Assembly: GCA_030426865.1 (NCBI GenBank)
Contig: JAUHXN010000024.1
Coordinates: 1 to 18,117 of the forward strand
Length of the DNA stretch: 18,117 nt
Origin: a bacterium
GTDB lineage: Bacteria > Bacteroidota > Ignavibacteria > Kapaibacteriales > UBA2268
Direction of reading: 5' to 3'
Positions within the stretch are counted from its first letter, which is position 1. Each line of letters begins with the position of its first letter. The notes under the pieces were generated by a model, which did no database searches, had not been told where the DNA came from, and saw nothing but the letters and a program-made list of their open reading frames with translations. This document shows, piece after piece, positions 8,201-15,243 of the stretch. The position numbers were made by a program, and so were the translations under genes.

Positions 8201-8377
8201 TCCACCTTGGTGGAAGTAAATGTCAAAATGTTTTGTCTCTATATATTTCCAATCAAACTCTTGATATTGTACTCTGTTTTTCCCAAACTGGGAGTAAAGA
8301 GAGTTGGCAGCAAAGATAAGAATAGCTATAAAAATAATACTTTTTAGGAATCTCATATTCAGTTTTTTTGTGTTCAT
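5279..8377 (-). CDS. Envelope protein: peptidase-MA-like metallopeptidase, TolB-like propeller and C-terminal outer-membrane barrel
   Basis: A signal peptide (about 8-29, hydrophobic core then YSQ) leads into a gluzincin-type domain (about 38-270). It has the zinc motif HELVH (142-146) and a likely third ligand, Glu175, in WLNEGLCEYL. Next come about six TolB/WD40-like blades (about 300-595), with repeats such as GPSISPNGKKMAF, SVQWSPDGEKLIF and APKWSPDSKSIYF. A linker follows. The last 350 or so residues are a chain of alternating beta-strands like the BamA/Omp85 surface-antigen barrel, ending in Phe (LFSLGYDF). The protein is probably outer-membrane anchored with the peptidase and propeller in the periplasm. 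Such proteins are often annotated as Tol-related; substrate and role are unknown. Both zinc ligands and the acid are intact, so activity is plausible. The start is MNTKKLN; the alternative Met8 would give a tighter signal peptide. Confidence 0.87.
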   Translation of the reverse strand: MNTKKLNMRFLKSIIFIAILIFAANSLYSQFGKNRVQYQEFDWKYIETKHFDIYFHQGGEYLAKFTAVEAERALISIEENLKYDLKRRITFIVFNSHNQFQQNNIINSFLSENVGGVTQLFKNRVVVPFQGSYAQFRHVIHHELVHGVVNDLFHGGTLQSSIQNRGYFLPGWLNEGLCEYLSNDGMDTKTDMFMRDVTMSEDLPELQRISGYAQYRVGQTFYWYIADKYGEEKVADFINRLYIHKNLEIAFKSSFDMSLEEFNEMWERDIKRIYWPDLSIFKSLPEISNRITDRKKLRNFYNSGPSISPNGKKMAFISEDNGVFVIAVMDDLKKNKEIRTLTSSFRRQDFEDLNMLAPGISWNPEGTKLAISAKAGGQDAVFITDVETGAYEKLTWGIKSIQSVQWSPDGEKLIFVGSDKEQSDLYMYRFDSKELTKVTDDVFSDEAPKWSPDSKSIYFISDRGDKTNARVSSVKLDMWDFNYGGTEVYKIEIGNDVCERLTYDIQNNKTSIAISSDESKLLYVSDKNGIGNLYEMNLTTKSTRPLTNSLQEITQISLAPDDSKVLFGTQIDGGYDIFEIDYPFDRKLEMEELPLTQYKQSIFKRDSLIKAIANIEKDTLLEDEDDKLISYGDFNIDFENQELVKPNDKVQNIAESKDTTISRYFRVKDYVIKFTPDLILANPGYSTFFGPQGSTQMLFSDELGNHQLYFSANFLIDLRNSNFFGAYSYLTGIVDYQFSAFQYAGFAARSFGSLERFRSYGAAISSQYPFDLFNRAEFNMTFYNLSKAEIGLVGIPEVTRTLVVPEFKYVHDDVLFGLYGPSEGTRYNFKALMSPKLFDDGLNFYTFETDIRSYHPISDYMGFAFKFTGGASFGTNAQSFYLGGTDNWLNRSFTNNTLPFEDPEDFAFMNFKYPIRGFSIAEKGGNKYFVTNAEFRFPLLTALVAGPLPILIQGVMGSVFLDVGAAWDDTFNATRIVNPLTFQKEYDDLLISSGIGIRSYFLGLPVKVDIAWAKSYDNWSTPQYLFSLGYDF

Positions 8378-8433
8378 TTATAAAGTAGACGAAAAATGTC
8401 CGCAAACCTTTTCTATATAAAACGAAATATACC

Positions 8434-8449
8434 TAATTGGTTACAATTA
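8434..8449. repeat. Short palindrome in the divergent region between the envelope protein and 225-aa genes
   Basis: TAATTG-GTTA-CAATTA is a perfect 6-bp inverted repeat with a 4-nt centre, midway in the 157-nt divergent intergenic region (8378-8534). It has the shape of a regulator site, but short AT-rich palindromes arise by chance. Confidence 0.25.
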
Positions 8450-8485
8450 AGCATCAGAAAAAGAAAAAAGATCCAATTATTATGT

Positions 8486-8493
8486 TATATTTG
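8486..8493 (+). promoter_or_regulatory. Bacteroidota-type -7 box for the 225-aa gene
   Basis: TATATTTG matches the TAnnTTTG consensus exactly and lies 41 nt upstream of the TTG start. I find no TTG at the expected 19-21 nt upstream, where the sequence is A-rich (AAAAAGAAAAAAG). This is therefore a half-supported promoter, perhaps activator-dependent. Confidence 0.35.
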
Positions 8494-8534
8494 TCTACAA
8501 AATTCTTAAAATTTAGATATGTAAGAGATTTATT

Positions 8535-9212
8535 TTGAGTTCAATAAAGATTCTAATTACGATATTAATAGTGCCATTTATTCTATTTTCAAAGGAAGAA
8601 GAAAATTCTTTCAAGACAAAAAGGATGGCATCTTCTCAGGTTTCTAAATTTCAGAATATTATAGACTCAAGTATTGTTAATAAAACAAGTTTAGATGTTA
8701 GTCTGATATTTGAACAGCCTGCTTTTAATGAAAGGATAATTCATTTGGGAGAATCTCTTTTTGATAAAGCTCAAATATGTGTCGATTTAAAAAGTATAGT
8801 TCTTAAGTATGGATATAGCCTAATAGTACTTAACGAGGACAATATTGAATTAAAAGCTAGGTCAAATTTCGATTGTATATCGGAGTTAACTTCAATTAAC
8901 TACACTACAAATAGAGAATATGAAGAATTATCCGACGGAGAGTTCAAAATAAAGTATATCAAAAAAGATGTTAGTCATCAGACCAGCTTGGGTGAGTTAA
9001 TAGTACATATTAAACAACAGAAATGTGACGATACAGGAACAAATCCTATAACACTTAAGCGAAATGAAGGGAATCTAGTAATATCGAATATTGATAACAT
9101 ACAATTTTTCGAATTTGATATTAATCAAGATGGTAAAAATGAACTTTATATACTTTCTTATGCCAGTTGTGAAGGATACTTAAAAATAATTAAAATTCAA
9201 GAGCAATTATAA
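8535..9212 (+). CDS. Uncharacterised exported protein (225 aa)
   Basis: I do not recognise the family. The N-terminus has a short positive region and a hydrophobic stretch (IKILITILIVPFILF, about 4-18) followed by KEEEN, so it is a signal peptide or N-terminal anchor; no lipobox is visible. The body (about 30-185) is mixed, with two isolated Cys (82 and 114) and a third at 164. The C-terminus, FDINQDGKNELYILSY (194-209), has the DxNxDGxxE pattern of VCBS/FG-GAP-type calcium loops, common in periplasmic proteins. The frame begins at TTG 8535, directly before the hydrophobic stretch. A TAG stop at 8514-8516 closes the frame upstream and no ATG or GTG is available, so TTG (or ATT 8532) must serve. 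It converges on dinB with an 18-nt gap. Confidence 0.72.
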   Translation: MSSIKILITILIVPFILFSKEEENSFKTKRMASSQVSKFQNIIDSSIVNKTSLDVSLIFEQPAFNERIIHLGESLFDKAQICVDLKSIVLKYGYSLIVLNEDNIELKARSNFDCISELTSINYTTNREYEELSDGEFKIKYIKKDVSHQTSLGELIVHIKQQKCDDTGTNPITLKRNEGNLVISNIDNIQFFEFDINQDGKNELYILSYASCEGYLKIIKIQEQL

Positions 9213-9230
9213 AAGAGAATTTATTTATCA

Positions 9231-10298
9231 TCAAAAATCCAGCAACAACTGACGACTCTCATTCTTATTAATATTCAGATTAGACAATTGCACTCCCAAA
9301 AGTCTAACAGGTTCATCTGGGAAATTCGGCATTCGCAATAGTTCGTAGATAGCGTTATACATCTCGGGAGTGGTAGATATATACTCATCCATAGTCTTGC
9401 TTCTTGTGTTTACTACGAAGTTGTGATACTTTATCTTTAGAGTTATGGTCTTCCCGGCTATATTCTTTTTCTCAAGCAATTCGGCTAGTTTTTCTATTAT
9501 GCCGTGGAGCTTATCTAACATTTCATTTGGGTCATCAATATTCTCGTTAAATGTACGCTCTTTGCCAACTGACTTACGTAGGCGTTTTGGTATTACTGGG
9601 CTATTGTGGGCAAAAGTTACTTGATTGTAAAGATATACTCCCGTTTTTCCGAATTCCAAAGCCATGTTAATCTTGCCTTTTTTCAATATATCTTCACCCT
9701 TGTATATACCAGCTTTGTTTAGCTTTTGCTTGTTCACATTACCCACCCCAGGGATTTTCTCAACAGCTAATTGCCTTACAAATAGATCAGCTTTATTAGG
9801 ATGGATAACATAATAACCATCGGGTTTATTACAGTCAGAAGCCACTTTTGCGAGGAATTTCGTAAACGAAATACCAGCCGAAGCGGTAAGGTTCACTTCT
9901 TTTTTTATTTTCCTCCGAATTTCTATGGCTACTTCTTTGGCAGTTACTTCATCAGGTTTGTAGTCAGTTATATCTATATAAGCTTCATCTATAGAAACTT
10001 GCTCAATTAGCTCGGTGTACTGACGGAGTATTTTCATAACCTTGTTCGAGGCCTCTTTGTAAGCATTGTAATGCCCATTGACGAATATCAGATGAGGGCA
10101 AAGTTTGAGTGCTTGGTGCGATGGCATAGCTGAGCGAACACCAAACTTACGGGCTTCGTAGCTAGCCGCGGCTACAACTCCGCGGTGCATACCACCTACA
10201 GCTATGGGTTTACCTCTGAGTGCTGGATTATCTCTTTGCTCTACAGATGCAAAGAATGCATCCATATCTATATGGATTATCCTTTTGTACTTATTCAT
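9231..10298 (-). CDS. dinB: DNA polymerase IV (Y-family translesion polymerase)
   Basis: Low-fidelity polymerase that copies past damaged bases. Its 355 residues match E. coli DinB (351). The palm carries the metal-binding residues Asp11 (IDMDAFF) and Asp104-Glu105 (SIDEAY). Phe16 is the equivalent of the steric-gate residue that excludes ribonucleotides. FTKFLAKVAS (145-154) is the conserved palm/thumb helix, and KIPGVGNVNKQKL (181-193) is the thumb helix-hairpin-helix. The little-finger domain follows (from about 240), and the C-terminus RQLLLDF is a sliding-clamp-binding motif (QLxLxF type). All key residues are intact. The upstream region has a promoter and two palindromes (10317-10362), so damage-responsive control is plausible but unproven. 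Confidence 0.97.
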   Translation of the reverse strand: MNKYKRIIHIDMDAFFASVEQRDNPALRGKPIAVGGMHRGVVAAASYEARKFGVRSAMPSHQALKLCPHLIFVNGHYNAYKEASNKVMKILRQYTELIEQVSIDEAYIDITDYKPDEVTAKEVAIEIRRKIKKEVNLTASAGISFTKFLAKVASDCNKPDGYYVIHPNKADLFVRQLAVEKIPGVGNVNKQKLNKAGIYKGEDILKKGKINMALEFGKTGVYLYNQVTFAHNSPVIPKRLRKSVGKERTFNENIDDPNEMLDKLHGIIEKLAELLEKKNIAGKTITLKIKYHNFVVNTRSKTMDEYISTTPEMYNAIYELLRMPNFPDEPVRLLGVQLSNLNINKNESRQLLLDF

Positions 10299-10316
10299 AA
10301 TTTGTAATGATTTTTA

Positions 10317-10341
10317 TATTGAAGAGAGGTGGACTTCAATA
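10317..10341 (-). promoter_or_regulatory. Inverted repeat at the predicted 5' end of the dinB transcript
   Basis: Read on the minus strand, TATTGAAG (10341-10334), a 9-nt loop TCCACCTCT, and CTTCAATA (10324-10317) form a perfect 8-bp stem. It begins 3 nt after the -7 box and so covers the expected transcription start, 18 nt before the ATG. It could be an operator (dinB is LexA-controlled in many bacteria) or a 5' RNA hairpin. The Bacteroidota LexA box is not known well enough to me to match it. Confidence 0.45.
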
Positions 10342-10344
10342 AGA

Positions 10345-10376
10345 CAAATATCTAAAAGATATCTGTTTTCTACAAA
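10345..10376 (-). promoter_or_regulatory. Probable dinB promoter with overlapping palindrome
   Basis: On the minus strand TTTG (10376-10373), 20 nt, then GATATTTG (10352-10345) matches the Bacteroidota promoter at 7 of 8 positions of the -7 box with normal spacing. A small perfect palindrome, ATATCT-AAA-AGATAT (10348-10362), overlaps the -7 box and spacer, where a repressor would block polymerase. Confidence 0.5.
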
Positions 10377-10565
10377 TGGAAGTTGTTAATTGAACCTAGA
10401 AAGATAAAATAGTGAGTTAAATCTAATTATTATTAAATGATCAAAATCAAGAGTATCAGAACCTTTTGTATGGTATATACTTTCATATTTATAAGTGTTG
10501 ATATCTATAATCGTACATTTATCACATACTTCGTATCTTATGTAAATAGTATCCGTACATTAGCA

Positions 10566-10597
10566 TTGAAAACTATGCTAAATTTTTTCTAATTTTG
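10566..10597 (+). promoter_or_regulatory. Bacteroidota-type promoter for glmS
   Basis: TTG at 10566-10568, then 21 nt, then TAATTTTG at 10590-10597, an exact TAnnTTTG box. Transcription should start near 10603-10605, leaving a leader of about 27 nt before the glmS ATG. Confidence 0.6.
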
Positions 10598-10630
10598 CGT
10601 ATTGCAATAATATAAAACACGAGCAAACAA

Positions 10631-12463
10631 ATGTGCGGAATCGTAGGTTACATAGGTAAGCAAAAAGCATCTCATATATTACTAAATGGTCTGAAACGTA
10701 TGGAGTACAGAGGATATGACTCTGCTGGATGGGCTATGATAGAGAATGAAAAACTAAATCTATTAAAGAATATTGGAAAGGTAGCTCATTTAGATAGGTT
10801 GACACCACATGATATGATAAATGCTACTGTCGGTATAGCTCACACTAGATGGGCCACTCACGGTTTCCCTAATCACCTTAATGCTCATCCACACATGGAC
10901 AATTCAGAGAATATTGCCGTAGTTCATAATGGGATTATAGAAAATTATACAGCATTGAAAACTAAATTGCAAAAAGACGGTTACTACTTTAATTCTGATA
11001 CGGATACAGAAGTACTAGCTGTATTTATAGGTGCTATTTACGAAAAAGTACAAGATTTAGAAAAAGCTGTTAGGATAGCACTATCAGAGATTGACGGTAC
11101 TTTTGGAATTGCTGTTTTATCATCTTATGAACCAGAGAAAATTATATGTGCTCGTCATGGTAGCCCTATGGTTTTGGGTATAGGTGATAATGAATATATA
11201 GTAGCTTCTGATGCTGCCGCTATTATACAACATACGAACCAAGTGGTGTATCTAAACGATAAAGAAATGGCAATAATTACACGAGATGGTTTCGTAACTA
11301 AAACAATAGATAATGAGAATACAGAGCCAATTATAGAAGAGATTAATTTTGATTTGGCTCAAATAGAGAAAGGTGGGTTTGACCACTTTATGCTTAAAGA
11401 AATACACGAGCAACCAGAGACAGTATTCAACTCATTCAGAGGACGTTTACTAGCTGACGTTGGAAACGTAAAGTTAGGCGGTTTGAACAATATGATGGAC
11501 AAGCTTCGTAAAACTAAGCGTATTATCATAACTGCTTGTGGTACTTCGTGGCATGCTGGATTAGTAGGGGAGTATATGATAGAGCAGATGGCACAAATAC
11601 CAGTTGAGGTTGAGTATGCATCTGAATTTAGATATCGTAACCCTATTATAGGTCCTGATGATGTTGTGTTCGCTATTTCGCAATCTGGAGAAACGCTAGA
11701 TACTTTAGCTGCAATCAAGGAAGCTCGCCAAAAGGGAGCTACTGTAATCGGGATTGTGAACGTAGTAGGTTCTACTATAGCAAGAGAAACAGAAGCTGGT
11801 GTTTATATTCACGCTGGCCCAGAGATTGGTGTAGCCTCTACAAAGGCATTTACATCGCAGATAACTGTACTTTCTCTTATTGCTCTACTCTTGGGTAGAA
11901 TGAGGAATTTATCTCAACCAGAAGGTCAAGCAATAGCAGAAGCTATAATGGAGTTACCTGATAAAATACGCCAAGTACTTGCTACTGAAAAAGAAATAAA
12001 AGCGATTGCTGAGAAATATTACGAAAACAAAAATTTCCTTTATCTAGGTCGTGGATTCAATTATCCATTAGCACTAGAAGGAGCATTGAAGCTAAAAGAA
12101 ATATCATATATACACGCAGAAGGTTACCCCGCTGCTGAAATGAAACACGGTCCAATAGCTCTAATAGATGAGAATATGCCTGTTGTATTCATAGCTACTA
12201 AGGATACGATTTACGATAAGGTATTTTCGAATATAGAGGAAGTGAAGGCACGTAAAGGTAAGATAATAGCTATCGCTACAGAAGGTGATGAACGAATAAA
12301 AAAAGTTGCTGACCACGTTATATACGTACCAGAGGTTATGCCTATGCTTAACCCTATATTGTCGGCAGTACCTTTACAACTTCTTGCATATCATATAGCT
12401 CTTAAGTTAGAGTGTGATGTTGATCAACCTCGTAATTTGGCTAAGTCTGTTACGGTTGAGTAA
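10631..12463 (+). CDS. glmS: Glutamine-fructose-6-phosphate aminotransferase (isomerizing)
   Basis: Makes glucosamine 6-phosphate from fructose 6-phosphate and glutamine, the first step towards UDP-GlcNAc for peptidoglycan and lipopolysaccharide. At 610 residues it equals the E. coli enzyme. The N-terminal Ntn-hydrolase glutaminase domain starts MCGIVGYIG (Cys2 is the nucleophile after Met removal) and has HTRWATHG (71-78). Two SIS domains follow, with CGTSWHAG (303-310), SQSGET (350-355), EIGVASTKAF (398-407) and the second-SIS helix EGALKLKEISYIHAE (483-497). The C-terminal tail LAKSVTVE, whose Lys forms a Schiff base with the sugar, is intact. It is a single gene with its own promoter and a strong terminator. 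Confidence 0.98.
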   Translation: MCGIVGYIGKQKASHILLNGLKRMEYRGYDSAGWAMIENEKLNLLKNIGKVAHLDRLTPHDMINATVGIAHTRWATHGFPNHLNAHPHMDNSENIAVVHNGIIENYTALKTKLQKDGYYFNSDTDTEVLAVFIGAIYEKVQDLEKAVRIALSEIDGTFGIAVLSSYEPEKIICARHGSPMVLGIGDNEYIVASDAAAIIQHTNQVVYLNDKEMAIITRDGFVTKTIDNENTEPIIEEINFDLAQIEKGGFDHFMLKEIHEQPETVFNSFRGRLLADVGNVKLGGLNNMMDKLRKTKRIIITACGTSWHAGLVGEYMIEQMAQIPVEVEYASEFRYRNPIIGPDDVVFAISQSGETLDTLAAIKEARQKGATVIGIVNVVGSTIARETEAGVYIHAGPEIGVASTKAFTSQITVLSLIALLLGRMRNLSQPEGQAIAEAIMELPDKIRQVLATEKEIKAIAEKYYENKNFLYLGRGFNYPLALEGALKLKEISYIHAEGYPAAEMKHGPIALIDENMPVVFIATKDTIYDKVFSNIEEVKARKGKIIAIATEGDERIKKVADHVIYVPEVMPMLNPILSAVPLQLLAYHIALKLECDVDQPRNLAKSVTVE

Positions 12464-12490
12464 CTTAGGTTAAAAAAATCGAATAAATAG

Positions 12491-12520
12491 AAAAGGCAAG
12501 AATTAATTCTTGCCTTTTTT
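12491..12520. terminator. Strong bidirectional intrinsic terminator after glmS
   Basis: AAAAGGCAAGAATT (12491-12504) and AATTCTTGCCTTTT (12505-12518) are exact reverse complements, a 28-bp perfect palindrome. Folded, it gives about a 12-bp stem with a small AT loop and a T-run (TTTTTT ending at 12520) on the plus strand, and an equivalent T-run on the minus strand. It lies 27 nt after the glmS stop and 48 nt beyond the RDD gene stop, so it can end both. Confidence 0.92.
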
Positions 12521-12568
12521 GATTTATACTTGTGGCTCAATCTATAATAACAGTAAAAATATTTCTTC

Positions 12569-13297
12569 CTAAACTCTACCACTTAGATGATTATAATCTG
12601 AAAGTAGTGTTGTTAGAAATTCAACAGGCGACAAATCACTATTAATATTTAATTTCTTAAGATATATATTCTTTAGCTTATTTGTAGCATCTATTAGTTG
12701 GTATGTAAGCTGATCAGTATTGTTTTTGGCTAATACTTCTCTTATTATATTTGCATCATTATCTGTTAAATATCTTGCTTGAGAGAAAACAGGAACATAA
12801 TTACCGTCAGTATTTATGTAAATAGTATCTTCCAATTTTAATTCTTTCTCTAGTTTTACGACTGATGTTTTCCCAATCATATCTCCAATACGCTGTGATT
12901 TTTTTGATACTAGTATAGTTATTAGTGCTACTACACCACTAGTGAGAGTTATCTCAAATAAACCTAATAGCCAACGCGAAAAATAATCAATAACTGATGG
13001 TCTTGAACCATCTACTTTAATAACTTTTATTTTTCTTGCTTTTTTACCAATACTTTGACCATCTAAAAATAACTCACATAGGAAGTGATAGAAAATAAAG
13101 GGAATGTAAACTCCAACAAGAATCCAAAGGGGAGGGTAAGTATCTTTAATTGTAAATGCTATAATTATCAAATACGTAAATAAGACAAGTATATCTATTA
13201 TATGAGCTAAAATCCTATCACCTACTCCAGCTATTTTATATTCTATATCTATATTCTGTGTGGTTTCTATATTTAAGCGTTCGAATGAATTATCCAT
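12569..13297 (-). CDS. RDD-family inner-membrane protein
   Basis: The RDD signature is visible: Arg28 and Asp35 in GDRILAHIIDILVLF, and the later Asp139 in QRIGDMIGKTSVV. Three hydrophobic segments (about 34-50, 57-77 and 105-130) are followed by a soluble C-terminal tail of about 90 residues, longer than the bare RDD domain. Function in this family is not settled; some members are implicated in ion transport. The gene is divergent from the SpoIIM/MoxR operon, an arrangement recurrent in Bacteroidota, so it probably belongs to the same functional set. Its promoter is the best-matching one in that intergenic region. Confidence 0.9.
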   Translation of the reverse strand: MDNSFERLNIETTQNIDIEYKIAGVGDRILAHIIDILVLFTYLIIIAFTIKDTYPPLWILVGVYIPFIFYHFLCELFLDGQSIGKKARKIKVIKVDGSRPSVIDYFSRWLLGLFEITLTSGVVALITILVSKKSQRIGDMIGKTSVVKLEKELKLEDTIYINTDGNYVPVFSQARYLTDNDANIIREVLAKNNTDQLTYQLIDATNKLKNIYLKKLNINSDLSPVEFLTTLLSDYNHLSGRV

Positions 13298-13349
13298 AAT
13301 CTTATGATTTTAGTAGAAAATTTTCATAAAAGTATTATCTTTACCAATA

Positions 13350-13382
13350 CAAAGGTATCAATAAAAATTAAATTATAGCAAA
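13350..13382 (-). promoter_or_regulatory. Bacteroidota-type promoter for the RDD gene
   Basis: On the minus strand TTTG (13382-13379), 21 nt, then TACCTTTG (13357-13350), an exact TAnnTTTG box. Predicted start near 13343, leader about 45 nt. On the plus strand a weaker box (TATCTTTA, 13336-13343) abuts it and may serve the SpoIIM operon, but no matching TTG is present. Confidence 0.6.
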
Positions 13383-13389
13383 TTGATTA

Positions 13390-14379
13390 ATGAAAGAAGT
13401 TCAGTTTCTAAATAATAATTCAGAGAAATGGAAAAAATTTGAATCTCAATTATCTCGCAAATCTGACCCAAAGAGCGATGAGAATTCTGATACTTTCATT
13501 GAAATCCTTGACGATTTATCTTACGCTAAAACATATTACCCGAGAGGGAAAACTCATCATTACTTAAATTCAATATCTGCAAGAGTACAACAAAAAATAT
13601 ATAAGAACAATAAGGAAACATGGAAGGGAATAGTAGAATTTTGGAAACGAGATTTGCCATTAATCTATTCTTCTGTCCAGAAAGAATTATTAATTTCACT
13701 TTTGATTATGATCTTTGGAGTTGGGATTGGATTTATTTCATCATTGAATGATGATACTTTCGTTCGACTAATTCTTGGTGATGGCTATGTTAATATGACC
13801 GAAAATTTTATTGAAGAAGGAAATCCTATGGCTGTTTACGAGAAGAGCAGACAAAGTGATATGTTCTTCGGTATTACTTTCAATAATATTATGGTTTCAT
13901 TCTATGCATTCATTTTAGGCATCTTATTCTCCATAGGTACAGCTTATATTATATTTTCAAATGCTATTATGTTGGGAGCATTTCACGCATTTTTCTTCCA
14001 GAAGGGAATGTTTTGGGAGACTTTTCTCACTATATGGATTCATGGCTCGCTTGAAATATCAGCGATAGTAATCGCTGGTGCAGCTGGCTTTGTACTCAGC
14101 AGATCATTCATGTTCCCAAGGACTTACAGTAGAAAAGAGGCATTCGTATCAGGTGGTAAGAAAGGAATAAGGATGATATCTGGATTAATTCCCTTATTTA
14201 TAATGGCCGGATTTTTAGAATCGTTTGTTACCCGTTATCACGAGATGAGTATAATAATTAAATTAATAATAATAATAAGTTCTTTGTCTTACATAGCTTG
14301 GTTTTTTGTGATAAATCCTAGAAAAGTTAAGTCAAGAATAGATGTACAAGAACATATAGAATTTAATAACTTAATATAG
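13390..14379 (+). CDS. SpoIIM-family (DUF95) membrane protein
   Basis: The soluble N-terminal part (about 1-97) is followed by five or six membrane segments (about 99-119, 163-187, 190-204, 210-236, 262-278 and 288-308). The family pattern IHGSLEISAIVIAGAAG (217-233) is clear. It is named after the Bacillus sporulation protein SpoIIM, but the Bacteroidota form here is not a sporulation gene. It is a constant partner of RDD, DUF4129 and MoxR genes. It is the first gene of the rightward operon, 12 nt before the next start. A (TAA)5 tract (14264-14278) encodes part of an Ile-rich membrane helix. The molecular role is unknown; scaffolding a membrane complex is inference. Confidence 0.9.
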   Translation: MKEVQFLNNNSEKWKKFESQLSRKSDPKSDENSDTFIEILDDLSYAKTYYPRGKTHHYLNSISARVQQKIYKNNKETWKGIVEFWKRDLPLIYSSVQKELLISLLIMIFGVGIGFISSLNDDTFVRLILGDGYVNMTENFIEEGNPMAVYEKSRQSDMFFGITFNNIMVSFYAFILGILFSIGTAYIIFSNAIMLGAFHAFFFQKGMFWETFLTIWIHGSLEISAIVIAGAAGFVLSRSFMFPRTYSRKEAFVSGGKKGIRMISGLIPLFIMAGFLESFVTRYHEMSIIIKLIIIISSLSYIAWFFVINPRKVKSRIDVQEHIEFNNLI

Positions 14380-14391
14380 GACTAAACGAAT

Positions 14392-15243
14392 ATGGAAAAT
14401 TTCGGAAGAATTAATTTCAAGCAAGAGAGAGATTTCTCTAGCTTACTGAATGCTACATTCGAATTTCTAAAGCAAGAATTCAAACCATTGTTCAAACTTT
14501 TGATAATTAGATTAGCCCCTCTAATGTTGTTGGCTGGAATATTATCGGCATTAAGTACAGATAATATTACATCTAATAACTCAAACCCTTTTGCCATTTT
14601 CTCTATCTATTACTTTGGGCAAATGATTATAACATTTTTCTTGTTTCTTTATATGCAATCTTTGGTTCTACATTATATAAAGCATTATAATTCGAATTCG
14701 ATGGAACCGAGAGAAGAATATGTAAATAGCAAAGCAATGTCAAGAGTATTTGATCTCTTTAAAACAAATCTCCTCTACGGAATATTAGTTGCAATTTCGT
14801 CAATATTTTTCGTTATTCCAGGTATATATGTCTTTGTTATTTTCTCTTTAGTCTATGTTATTAAAATTCTTAATGATGAAGACACTCCTGTTTTCAAAAA
14901 ATCATCTGATTTGATAAAAGATCATTGGTGGGAGACATTCTTTGGTCTTATAGTTATAGTTATAGTATATTATCTTATTTCTTTGGTTTTCGCACTTCCT
15001 AGTCTTATAATTTACTTTACTGATTTATTTACAGGTGCTTCAGATACTATTGTAGCAACCACAAATAATTTAGTATTGGATATAATTATGAATGTAATTG
15101 CTTCTATTGGATTCTTGTCACTATCAATAATGTATATTTATCTTGCTTTTAATTATTACAGTTTGATGGAACAAAAAGAAGCTACAGGATTGTTGGATCA
15201 GATTGACCAAATGGAGCAAGATCTTTCTGAGGATAATGCCTAA
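14392..15243 (+). CDS. Multi-pass membrane protein of the MoxR cluster
   Basis: This 283-residue protein has about six hydrophobic segments (around 33-54, 66-93, 124-158, 180-208 and 228-252, some long enough for two passes). It has a hydrophilic start and an acidic tail (LLDQIDQMEQDLSEDN). The layout and the motif DLFKTNLLYGILVAI...PGIYV resemble the membrane domains seen in glycerophosphodiester phosphodiesterase and DUF4013-type proteins, which occupy this slot in related clusters. No catalytic residues are visible. It probably contributes a membrane platform for the ATPase complex, by context. It begins 12 nt after the SpoIIM gene, and its last codons overlap the next start by 8 nt. Confidence 0.8.
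   Translation: MENFGRINFKQERDFSSLLNATFEFLKQEFKPLFKLLIIRLAPLMLLAGILSALSTDNITSNNSNPFAIFSIYYFGQMIITFFLFLYMQSLVLHYIKHYNSNSMEPREEYVNSKAMSRVFDLFKTNLLYGILVAISSIFFVIPGIYVFVIFSLVYVIKILNDEDTPVFKKSSDLIKDHWWETFFGLIVIVIVYYLISLVFALPSLIIYFTDLFTGASDTIVATTNNLVLDIIMNVIASIGFLSLSIMYIYLAFNYYSLMEQKEATGLLDQIDQMEQDLSEDNA

Larger units (their letters stand above)
10299..10630. other. Intergenic region between divergent dinB and glmS
   Basis: These 332 nt contain the dinB promoter with its palindromes (10317-10376) and the glmS promoter (10566-10597). The central part (about 10380-10560) is AT-rich with stops in all frames. I see no ORF, tRNA, riboswitch-like fold or repeat in it. The predicted glmS leader is under 35 nt, too short for a glmS ribozyme. 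Confidence 0.6.

Noticed and set aside
10381..10560. Possible glmS ribozyme, riboswitch or small RNA upstream of glmS
   Set aside because: The promoter lies only 34 nt before the ATG, leaving no room for a ribozyme, and no strong fold or promoter-terminator pair is seen in the rest.
14264..14278. (TAA)5 microsatellite as a possible phase-variation tract
   Set aside because: It is in frame in codons for an Ile-rich membrane helix; changes in 3-nt units would not switch the frame, and the length is modest.
15203..15235. Longer start for the DUF4129 gene at ATG 15203
   Set aside because: It would overlap the upstream gene by 41 nt and place a charged leader before a good signal peptide; the ATGCCTAA overlap at 15236 is the usual coupled arrangement.
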